64,000 bases of DNA, taken from NCBI RefSeq assembly GCF_904846315.1, contig NZ_CAJHAF010000001.1, positions 1 to 64,000 of the forward strand, read 5' to 3'. The notes below the pieces were generated by a model. The model saw only the letters and a program-made list of their open reading frames with translations, had not been told where the DNA came from and did no database searches. A program made the position numbers and the translations under genes. Origin of the DNA: Psychrobacter jeotgali (lineage in GTDB: Bacteria > Pseudomonadota > Gammaproteobacteria > Pseudomonadales > Moraxellaceae). Positions 1-11,066 of the stretch are shown here, piece after piece. Position 1 is the stretch's first letter. Each line of letters opens with the position of its first letter.

Positions 1-1
1 G

Positions 2-2314
2 AGCATTACAGGCCCAATTATTGTGGATGAAAGCGCTGGTACAGTGACCTACAACATAACGCTTACTAACCCTTCTGTTGATACGGTTACCGTCGATTAC
101 ACCACAGCCGATGGCTCTGCCAATGCTGGCTTAGATTATGCAGCGACCGCAGGAACTGTAACTTTTGCACCGAACGAGATCAGCAAAACGGTCACCGTTG
201 CCATCATCGATGACAATGTAGCGGAGAATAATGAAGACTACTCAATTACCTTGTCAAATCCAAGCAATGCTGGTATTGATGCTACGCAAAATAGTGTAAT
301 TACAACTATCGTCGATAATGATACGGCACCGATGATCGATAGCATCACCTCTACTACCGTTTCTGAAGAAGGTTTGCCAGGAGGCTTAGCTGATAATGAC
401 GCGCTTGCAGGGTTTGATGATACTACCAATGTAACAGTACAAACGGGTGTTATTACTGTATTCGACCCAGATTCGATGTCTGCTAGCGATTTTAGTGTGA
501 TATTGAATGGACCTGCTGGAATTACTACTAGTGGCGCTCTGGTCTCGTGGACACCTTCTGCTAATGGCTTAATAGGCTCAGCGATTATTGAGGGCAATTT
601 AGTAGAAGTTATCACCATGACCGTTGATGCCTTTACTGATAACGGTAATGGTAATTACTCAGCTAACTATACTGCAACTTTACTACAGCCAATAGACCAT
701 CCTGATATGAGAGGGGAGGATCATCTTGACTTAAGCTTTACAGCTACCGTTAGCGATGGCACTAATATCTCAAATTCACAATCATTTGATCTCAGAGTTG
801 AAGATGATGCGCCAGTAGCTATCGATGTCGATGTTGATGTCGTAGTACAGCCGGTGAATACCAACTTACTATTAGTGGTTGATGTTTCTGGAAGTATGAA
901 TGGTAGTGTCAACAGTACAACGAGATTGGCGTTGGCAAAACAAGCCTTGATAGAAGCTATTAATAAGTATGATGAGTATGGTGAAGTTAAGGTAAGACTA
1001 GTGACGTTCGATGGCGGTAACGATATTATTGGACCGAACTGGGTATCCGCTGCCGATGCTCTCGTTCAGATTAATAGCCTGACAGCAGGGGGACAGACTA
1101 ACTATGACGCTGCGTTGGCTGGAGCTATGTCCGCCTTTGGTGATCCTGGCAAAATCGTTACTACCATCGGCCAAGATGGTCAAGGCAACCCAGTTAATAA
1201 TGTGCCTTTAAACAAAGCAATCTTTATTACTGATGGTGAGCCTACGGTTGGTTCTGGAGGCCCTGGTATCTTAACAGGTGGTACAACCACTGGTAGCGCT
1301 GATAGAGGTATTCAACCAGCAGAAGAAGCCATTTGGACCAACTTCTTATCCACTAACAAAATAGATATGACTGCGTTTTCAATCGTTACTTTAGGATCAA
1401 ATACCGAGCTTGACCCTATCGCTTTCGACGGTAGCACAGGTATAGATACAGATGGTCTAACAGTCACCCCTCAAACCTTAGAGCAGAGCATCTTAGATAG
1501 TATAGATATTAGTACTACCACAGGTAACCTGATTAACTCAAGTGGTGGGCCTGCTGTAGAGTTTGGTGCAGATGGCAATAGGTTTAATGTTACTAAAATC
1601 AACATTGATGGTGGACTCTATACCTTTGATAAGTCGAATAATCAACTTACTACAACTGTTAGCAGCTCTGTCTTTAGTTATGATCAAGCAACGACTACCG
1701 TTACCGTGAATACTACCGCTGGTGGTGTAATCGCTGTAGACTTTGTTAGTGCTGATTATAGTTATCAGGCCCCGCAGCAAGTACAGCCAGATTATCTAGA
1801 GACCATATCTTATACTGCTGTCGATAGTGATGGTGACGAAGATACTACTACCTTAACTCTAGATATCACTTATCTTGCCACTAGTAATAGTAATATAGTT
1901 GCTAGCTCAATGAGTAGAGTGGCCGACTCTGACGATATGTTAGAAGCATCGGATGCATCAATAGCCGCTGGATTAAGTGTTCAAGCCTACACTATTGAAG
2001 ATGTGCATACCCTGTATCTCGATAGTGATTCGATTGACTTAGCGACTGCTAGTAATATTGGGGTTATAGAGATGACCAACGGACACTCACAGAGTCTAAA
2101 TATCTCATTGCAGGATGTTATCGATATTACCGATGATAATAATACTTTATTTATCAATGGTGACAGTGCTAATGACACAGGAGGAGATGCCGATACCGTA
2201 GTATTAGCGAACTTTGCTAAGGCACCAGCTTCTAATGAGATGGGTTATGATCTTTATCAAAACCATTCAAGCAACACCGAGCTGTATATAGATACAGACA
2301 TCACAGTTCTATAG
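2..2314 (+). CDS. Large T1SS-secreted adhesin, C-terminal part (Calx-beta, VWA, RTX-type tail); 5' end outside window
   Basis: The reading frame is open from base 2, so this is only the C-terminal part (about 770 residues) of a larger protein. It begins in a Calx-beta-like domain with acidic DND/DDN motifs. An Ig/cadherin-like repeat with an acidic DD linker follows. Next comes a von Willebrand factor A domain with a metal-site motif (VVDVSGSMNGS) and a later ITDGEP strand. The C-terminus has a Gly/Asp-rich segment (TGGDADTVVL) and a tail ending in hydrophobic residues, as in type I secretion substrates. Large repeat proteins of this kind are usually exported by an ABC/HlyD/TolC system and act in surface adhesion or biofilm formation; that role is inferred. 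No secretion genes are visible here. A hairpin terminator follows directly. Confidence 0.85.
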   Translation, partial: SITGPIIVDESAGTVTYNITLTNPSVDTVTVDYTTADGSANAGLDYAATAGTVTFAPNEISKTVTVAIIDDNVAENNEDYSITLSNPSNAGIDATQNSVITTIVDNDTAPMIDSITSTTVSEEGLPGGLADNDALAGFDDTTNVTVQTGVITVFDPDSMSASDFSVILNGPAGITTSGALVSWTPSANGLIGSAIIEGNLVEVITMTVDAFTDNGNGNYSANYTATLLQPIDHPDMRGEDHLDLSFTATVSDGTNISNSQSFDLRVEDDAPVAIDVDVDVVVQPVNTNLLLVVDVSGSMNGSVNSTTRLALAKQALIEAINKYDEYGEVKVRLVTFDGGNDIIGPNWVSAADALVQINSLTAGGQTNYDAALAGAMSAFGDPGKIVTTIGQDGQGNPVNNVPLNKAIFITDGEPTVGSGGPGILTGGTTTGSADRGIQPAEEAIWTNFLSTNKIDMTAFSIVTLGSNTELDPIAFDGSTGIDTDGLTVTPQTLEQSILDSIDISTTTGNLINSSGGPAVEFGADGNRFNVTKINIDGGLYTFDKSNNQLTTTVSSSVFSYDQATTTVTVNTTAGGVIAVDFVSADYSYQAPQQVQPDYLETISYTAVDSDGDEDTTTLTLDITYLATSNSNIVASSMSRVADSDDMLEASDASIAAGLSVQAYTIEDVHTLYLDSDSIDLATASNIGVIEMTNGHSQSLNISLQDVIDITDDNNTLFINGDSANDTGGDADTVVLANFAKAPASNEMGYDLYQNHSSNTELYIDTDITVL

Positions 2315-2340
2315 TGATCTAATTATAACTTCAACTATAA

Positions 2341-2366
2341 ACGTCTCTTAGTTAGAGGCGTTTTTT
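2341..2366 (+). terminator. Rho-independent terminator after the adhesin gene
   Basis: An 8-bp stem (ACGTCTCT with AGAGGCGT, one G-T pair) and a 5-nt loop are followed by a run of six T, 26 bases after the adhesin stop codon. Confidence 0.8.
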
Positions 2367-2469
2367 AGTTTAAAGGTTTAAATGAAATAGCATAAGAATG
2401 CTAACCCCTTGAAAACACGCAACAAATCAGAACAGCTTATATAAATTCGAAATAAACCCCAATAACCGC

Positions 2470-2497
2470 TTGACGCCCAATTAAAACCACGTATAAT
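2470..2497 (+). promoter_or_regulatory. rrn promoter P1
   Basis: TTGACG at 2470-2475 and TATAAT at 2492-2497 with a 16-bp spacer, about 650 bp upstream of 16S. It is the first of three similar promoters with the same spacer. Together with the two below it covers the gene-free stretch 2367-3122. Confidence 0.65.
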
Positions 2498-2639
2498 GCC
2501 ACCCAGTCGAGAGGGAAGGCGGTATGGAAAGTGGTTTTACCACTGACTAATTATTAAATAGCGAAGCTATTGATAACCAGCCACAGTTTGAGTTCAAATC
2601 TTTTAAGATAAAAACTTTCAAACTAACTTAAAATACTTC

Positions 2640-2667
2640 TTGACTTCATAAATAAAGCGTCTATAAT
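2640..2667 (+). promoter_or_regulatory. rrn promoter P2
   Basis: TTGACT at 2640-2645 and a perfect TATAAT at 2662-2667 with a 16-bp spacer, followed by a GC-containing discriminator. Confidence 0.65.
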
Positions 2668-2757
2668 ACGCACCTCATTAAGGGATAGGACGAGATACAG
2701 GCTAACATTATTAGCCAAATCAACTTCTTAACTTACTGAAACAAATTATAAAAAAGC

Positions 2758-2785
2758 TTGACAAACCAAATCGTTATGATATGAT
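2758..2785 (+). promoter_or_regulatory. rrn promoter P3
   Basis: A perfect TTGACA at 2758-2763 and TATGAT at 2780-2785 with a 16-bp spacer, followed by a GC-rich discriminator (GTCGGCTCGC). This is the promoter closest to 16S. Confidence 0.65.
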
Positions 2786-2897
2786 AGTCGGCTCGCTAGA
2801 TAGAACAACCCGCAAGGGATTAAGACTATCTTAGCAAACAGAATACAGTATTACTTACTTACTGGACGACAGAAGTAAGACACTATTTAAAAGCGAA

Positions 2898-2930
2898 ACT
2901 AAAGAACAACTTGTGTGGATTTTTGCTGAC
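2898..2930 (+). other. 5' arm of the 16S precursor processing stem
   Basis: This segment (start ACTAAAGAACAACTTGTG, end TTGCTGAC) is nearly fully complementary to 4674-4707 just after 16S (start GTCAGCA, end GTTGTTCTTTAGT). The two arms enclose the 16S gene, the usual arrangement for an RNase III processing stem in bacterial rRNA precursors. Confidence 0.75.
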
Positions 2931-3122
2931 ACAGAATGCTAAAAATAAAGTTGGTTTTCTTCTCTTTTCGGGAGGAACTCTAACTATAAAAATTATCATT
3001 TAATCAGCAAGAAAACTCAAAGTTAATTCATTACGAACATAATTTAGAGCGACATGCCAGATTAGATGAGCCAAGATTAGAAGTCATCTTACTATTTATA
3101 GTGAAGACTTCAAGCAAGATTA

Positions 3123-4660
<1,538 letters not shown>

Positions 4661-4750
4661 TAGACGGCATTCGGTCAGCAAGAATTCACAACAAGTTGTT
4701 CTTTAGTTTAAGCTAGTTTATTAAAGCTTAGTCGTAGTAGGCATAGAGCA

Positions 4751-4818
4751 GTAAATTCCCTTTAAGGAATTTACTCTTGCGAGCCTAACAGAGCAGTGCT
4801 CTGTTTATACGGCTCTCA
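4751..4818 (+). repeat. Two-hairpin tRNA leader element, copy 1 (before tRNA-Ile)
   Basis: Hairpin A (4751-4774) has a perfect 9-bp stem, GTAAATTCC with GGAATTTAC, around the loop CTTTAA. CTTGC follows, then hairpin B: an inner stem ACAGAGC/GCTCTGT around an AGT triloop (core AGCAGTGCT), enclosed by GAGCC/GGCTC. The element ends in CTCA directly at the first base of tRNA-Ile. The same layout precedes the other three tRNA genes in this window. I do not know a described family for it. Confidence 0.7.
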
Positions 4819-4895
4819 GGGTCTGTAGCTCAGCTGGTTAGAGCACCGTGTTGATAACGCGGGGGTCATAAGTTCAAGTCTTATCAGACCCACCA
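4819..4895 (+). tRNA. tRNA-Ile (GAT)
   Basis: A complete 77-nt cloverleaf with encoded CCA. The acceptor stem is GGGTCTG with CAGACCC, the anticodon GAT is at 4853-4855 in the loop TTGATAA, and the T arm contains TTCAAGT. It lies in the 16S-23S spacer, the usual place for this tRNA in proteobacterial rrn operons. Confidence 0.97.
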
Positions 4896-4961
4896 TACAT
4901 CTGAGTAAAATGAAGCTTAGAGTTTAAAAGGCTTTCAAGCTTAAGTAGGACTAGAGTTATT

Positions 4962-5029
4962 GAAAATTCTATTTAAAGAATTTTCCTTGCGCTCGGATCA
5001 AAGCAGTGCTTTGATTGTATCCTCGCTCA
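4962..5029 (+). repeat. Two-hairpin tRNA leader element, copy 2 (before tRNA-Ala)
   Basis: Hairpin A (4962-4985) has a perfect 9-bp stem, GAAAATTCT with AGAATTTTC, around the loop ATTTAA. CTTGC follows, then hairpin B: an 8-bp stem ATCAAAGC/GCTTTGAT around AGT with the same AGCAGTGCT core. The outer pairing of hairpin B is less clear here than in the other copies. It ends in CTCA at the tRNA-Ala 5' end. Confidence 0.7.
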
Positions 5030-5105
5030 GGGGCCATAGCTCAGTTGGTAGAGCGCCTGCCTTGCACGCAGGAGGTCAACGGTTCGACTCCGTTTGGCTC
5101 CACCA
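5030..5105 (+). tRNA. tRNA-Ala (TGC)
   Basis: A complete 76-nt cloverleaf with encoded CCA. The acceptor stem is GGGGCCA with TGGCTCC, and the anticodon TGC is at 5063-5065 in the loop CTTGCAC between CCTGC and GCAGG. It is the second spacer tRNA of the rrn operon. Confidence 0.97.
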
Positions 5106-5412
5106 TAATAAACAGCAAGCTTTAAATATAATAATACAGAATTAAGTAATCCAATTTTAAGAAGATTATTTACTTCTGTTTTATACAGAACCTAATACCT
5201 GACGAAGGATTAGGAACTATTTAAAAACATAGATATGAGTCTGGGTTAGGAATGACGTGTTCACGCGTCGCTCCTAACCTTAATAACTTACCTCTTAACG
5301 ACATCCGTTGTTATCCCAGGGGTAAGTTATTAAAAAAGTAAAGAGAACTGAATCAAGCGTAAACATAGGTGATATCGTTATAATTGCTGACAAAGACCCT
5401 TTGGGGTTGTAT
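5106..5412 (+). other. tRNA-Ala to 23S spacer with structured processing elements
   Basis: This gene-free spacer holds three structures. AGATATGAGTCTG (5231-5243) is perfectly complementary to 8370-8382 after 23S. A strong local hairpin lies at 5244-5279, with GGTTAGGA pairing with TCCTAACC and a small loop. ACTGAATCAAG (5347-5357) and AGGTGATATCG (5367-5377) match CTTGATTCAGT (8319-8329) and CGATATCACCT downstream of 23S. These complementary arms form the long stem enclosing the 23S precursor. Confidence 0.7.
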
Positions 5413-8268
<2,856 letters not shown>

Positions 8269-8390
8269 ACAACACCCAAGTGGTTTGTATCAAGCATTAT
8301 ATCGATATCACCTTTATCCTTGATTCAGTTAGGATAAGTGATACTTAGTCAATTAAGTAAAACAAACAACAGACTCATATCTAACCCCCT

Positions 8391-8507
8391 TTGCTGACGA
8401 CAATAGCACGATGGCACCACCTGATCCCTTCCCGAACTCAGCAGTGAAACATCGTAGCGCCGATGGTAGTGTGGCTCCGGCCATGTGAGAGTAGGTCATC
8501 GTCAGCT
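8391..8507 (+). rRNA. rrf: 5S ribosomal RNA
   Basis: About 117 nt with paired ends (GCTGACGAC with GTCATCGTCAGC) and the conserved interior CCCGAACTCAG and GCCGATGGTAGT. It is the last gene of the rrn operon, about 120 bases after 23S. Confidence 0.95.
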
Positions 8508-8518
8508 CTCTATACCCT

Positions 8519-8557
8519 AAAAAGCCCCTTAACTTAATTGTTAAGGGGGCTTTTTTT
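8519..8557 (+). terminator. rrn operon terminator
   Basis: A strong GC-rich hairpin (AAAGCCCCTTAAC with GTTAAGGGGGCTTT, one extra G) and loop TTAATT are followed by seven T, just after 5S. Confidence 0.92.
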
Positions 8558-8737
8558 GTTTAAAATAACTAATTACTCATTCTTTTGAGAAGGTATCTTT
8601 CAATATCTCAAACAGATATAAGATTTATGGATGAGAAAAATATATGACGTAATTTTATTGCTATATTACTGTAAGATAGCTACCCTGCATCTAAGAAAGA
8701 GGAGAGTTTCTAAGAAAAAATATTAAAGGAGTAAATT

Positions 8738-9418
8738 ATGAGAGATGCTTATATAAGGTTTTTTGATAAAGGATATATAACTAAAAAAGAGTTTTTTGAA
8801 TTTGGTCTGAGTGAAACTATTCACTCTCCTTACAATAAAGCCGAGGTTGAATGGAATCTTTTAAAAAGACGTATCTATAATAACGAGACAGTGTTTATTC
8901 GTGGATTTGGTCGTGATGCAAATGGCACTCATTTATTCCAAGAATTTTATAAGAAGTTATTTAGTAATTATAACGTTGAAAAAGATCCTACGAACAATGC
9001 AGAGCCAGCTAAGATAATTAGGTCTTTAACTAGATACTCTAAAACTCAAAGTTCGAAATTTGAATTAATTAGAAATTACCAAATTTCACATATTTTTGGT
9101 CGTACTAAGAATGTTTTTGCTTTTACTGCACCATGGAATATTGTCTATATGCCTAAAATGCTTGACCCATTTACAGGCCATGAGGCAAAAGGAGACATGA
9201 TAGATGAGTATATTTTTTTATTTCAAAAACAAGCATATGATATATTTGAAAAACTGATAGACGACTTCAATGAGATAATGATTAGTTCTATCTTTAAGGA
9301 AAGAATAGGTGAGAGTTTAAATACTTTGAGTTTAGATATTTCTTATACTGGCGAAGAAATTGAAAAGTTAAAGAAGGCAGTTGATAATGAGTTTCGTCCA
9401 ATTGAAATACAATTATAA
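8738..9418 (+). CDS. Hypothetical protein with HNH-like motif, AT-rich
   Basis: A 226-residue protein I do not recognise. The start ATG has a good ribosome binding site (AAAGGAG, 7 bases upstream). The middle of the protein has SHIFGRTKN (His118), APWNIVYMP (Asn134) and FTGHEAKG (His148). This H-N-H order and spacing resembles His-Me-finger (HNH) nucleases, but the similarity is by eye only. No signal peptide or membrane segment is seen. The gene is visibly more AT-rich than its neighbours and stands alone directly after the rrn terminator, which suggests acquisition by transfer. A nuclease or restriction role is possible but unproven; no methyltransferase gene is adjacent. Confidence 0.7.
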   Translation: MRDAYIRFFDKGYITKKEFFEFGLSETIHSPYNKAEVEWNLLKRRIYNNETVFIRGFGRDANGTHLFQEFYKKLFSNYNVEKDPTNNAEPAKIIRSLTRYSKTQSSKFELIRNYQISHIFGRTKNVFAFTAPWNIVYMPKMLDPFTGHEAKGDMIDEYIFLFQKQAYDIFEKLIDDFNEIMISSIFKERIGESLNTLSLDISYTGEEIEKLKKAVDNEFRPIEIQL

Positions 9419-9435
9419 TAATTAAAGGATAAAAT

Positions 9436-9837
9436 ATGACCACTTCAAAAATAACCTACCAAGGCGATCTACGTACCACTGCCGTTCACTTGCAATCAAA
9501 TAATGAAATCATTACTGATGCGCCGACTGACAATCAGGGCAAAGGCGAAGCTTTTTCACCAACTGATCTATTAGCGACCAGCTTAGCCAGTTGTATGCTA
9601 ACCATTATCGGTATCAAAGCTCGTGATATGGAGCTTGATATTGCAGGCACTAGCGCTGAGGTGACCAAAATCATGGCAGCTGACCCAAGAAGGGTTAGCG
9701 AGGTACATGTCGTTATTACTTTTCAATCTAAACTAGATGAGAGAACACAAAAGATATTCTATAACACTGCGCTGACTTGTCCGGTTGCTAAAAGTATTCA
9801 TCCTGATATCATGCAAAAGGTGACTATTTATTCCTAA
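9436..9837 (+). CDS. OsmC/Ohr family protein
   Basis: A 133-residue OsmC-like protein. The family reduces organic hydroperoxides with a pair of conserved cysteines, visible here as Cys53 in SLASCMLT and Cys115 in ALTCPVAKS. The helix motif FSPTDLLATSLASC is typical. Length fits the short cytosolic YhfA-like/OsmC subfamily. It starts 17 bases after the preceding ORF, with AAAGGAT upstream of the ATG, and is followed closely by a flavodoxin-like gene. The substrate cannot be told from sequence. Confidence 0.9.
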   Translation: MTTSKITYQGDLRTTAVHLQSNNEIITDAPTDNQGKGEAFSPTDLLATSLASCMLTIIGIKARDMELDIAGTSAEVTKIMAADPRRVSEVHVVITFQSKLDERTQKIFYNTALTCPVAKSIHPDIMQKVTIYS

Positions 9838-9855
9838 GAACTAATATACCTTATA

Positions 9856-10332
9856 ATGGTGACTAATATGGCCTCCAAAACCCTACTTATCGTCGCTCAT
9901 GCGCCATCACCGAATACCGAAAAATTAGCGCAAGCGGCACTCAAAGGCGCTAATCATCCTGACCTAGATGTCAATGTTATTCTAAAATCACCACAAGACA
10001 CGCAGCCTGAAGACGTGCTGGCAGCTGATGCTTTGCTTTTAGGTACGACTGAGAATTTAGCTTATATGGCAGGTTTGACCAAGGATTTCTTTGATCGCTG
10101 TTATTATCCGGTGCTAGAGCATAAGCAAGGTATGCCATTTGCGTTATATATCCGTGCTGGTCATGATGGTACGGGAACTAAACTTGCTATGAAAACCATC
10201 ATTACGGGTTTGCGCTGGAATCAGATTCAAGACACCCTTATTTTACAAGGCAAATGGCAAGATGAGTTTACCGAGCAAGTAGAAGAGCTGGCGATGACGC
10301 TTGCAGCAGGAGTTGAGGCAGGTATTTATTAA
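9856..10332 (+). CDS. Flavodoxin-like / NAD(P)H-dependent FMN reductase family protein
   Basis: A 158-residue protein with a flavodoxin-like fold. The first strand TLLIVAHAPSPNTEKLA resembles the phosphate-binding loop of flavodoxins, followed by ADALLLGTTENLAYMAG and a later strand FALYIRAGHDGTG. It probably binds FMN and takes part in electron transfer or quinone reduction; this is family inference. Two in-frame ATG codons (9856 and 9868) are possible starts. Neither has a strong ribosome binding site, and the gene lies 18 bases after the OsmC gene, so co-transcription is likely. Confidence 0.75.
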   Translation: MVTNMASKTLLIVAHAPSPNTEKLAQAALKGANHPDLDVNVILKSPQDTQPEDVLAADALLLGTTENLAYMAGLTKDFFDRCYYPVLEHKQGMPFALYIRAGHDGTGTKLAMKTIITGLRWNQIQDTLILQGKWQDEFTEQVEELAMTLAAGVEAGIY

Positions 10333-10380
10333 TATATCAGCTTTGGATAGATAATTTATATCTAAGAGAGCAAGGCAGTT

Positions 10381-11025
10381 ATGAATAAAGACAATCTGGG
10401 TAATACTGACATTAGTAGTGCGGATAGACTACCATTTTCACAAGCCTGTGAGAATAATAAACAGCCTATCTTAAACGTGCTACAAAAAGAATTGCAAGAT
10501 TATACTCATGTATTAGAAATAGGTTCAGGCACCGGCCAGCACAGCGTTTATTTTGCCCCAAGATTGCCGCATTTACAGTGGCAAACCAGCGATGTTATTA
10601 ATAATCATCAGGTCATTCAAGCTTGGCATAATAGTTATCCTGCGCCGAATTTGCATGCGCCGTTAGCGCTCGATTTAATGAAAGACGCCATACCCATCTC
10701 GAAAGACAATAACCCTTATGATGCCGTATTTACCGCAAATACTTTGCATATTATCGCTTGGTCTTTGGTTGAGCGTTTGTTTGAGTTGGTCGGGGAAGCA
10801 TTACCTTTAGGTGGTAAGCTGATTGTCTACGGACCATTTAATGAAAATGGTTTATACACTAGCGCCAGCAATCAAAGTTTTGATATATCGTTAAGACAGC
10901 GCGATCCCAATAGCGGGATTCGCCATAAAGAAGATATTGTTGCCTTGGCAAAGCAGCATCAGTTAACTTTAGAGAATGAATATCAGATGCCAGCAAACAA
11001 TCAGATATTGGTCTTTAAAAAATAA
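10381..11025 (+). CDS. DUF938 family class I SAM-dependent methyltransferase
   Basis: A 214-residue protein. It starts with the family signature SSADRLPFSQACENNKQPIL, then the SAM-binding loop VLEIGSGTGQHSVYFA and later TANTLHIIAW and YGPFNENG. These match the DUF938 (UPF0585) methyltransferase family as I know it; the substrate is unknown. It lies 48 bases after the flavodoxin-like gene on the same strand and ends in a hairpin shared with the convergent ppc gene. Confidence 0.88.
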   Translation: MNKDNLGNTDISSADRLPFSQACENNKQPILNVLQKELQDYTHVLEIGSGTGQHSVYFAPRLPHLQWQTSDVINNHQVIQAWHNSYPAPNLHAPLALDLMKDAIPISKDNNPYDAVFTANTLHIIAWSLVERLFELVGEALPLGGKLIVYGPFNENGLYTSASNQSFDISLRQRDPNSGIRHKEDIVALAKQHQLTLENEYQMPANNQILVFKK

Positions 11026-11055
11026 CCGCTACCTTGTTTGGTAAGCGGTTATTTT
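11018..11055. terminator. Bidirectional terminator between convergent genes
   Basis: AATAACCGCTACC and GGTAAGCGGTTATT pair around the loop TTGTTT, with A-rich and T-rich flanks. It lies between the convergent DUF938 gene and ppc, and overlaps the stop codon of the former. Confidence 0.75.
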
Positions 11056-11066
11056 AAGCTAAAACC

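Noticed and set aside
10..2180. Minus-strand ORFs antisense to the adhesin gene
   Set aside because: They arise from the repetitive Thr/Asp/Val codons on the other strand and have no ribosome binding sites.
4775..4810. Reading CTTGCGA and TATAC in the tRNA leaders as a -35/-10 promoter
   Set aside because: The spacing is about 23 bp, too long for a sigma-70 promoter, and the intervening sequence is an inverted repeat in every copy.
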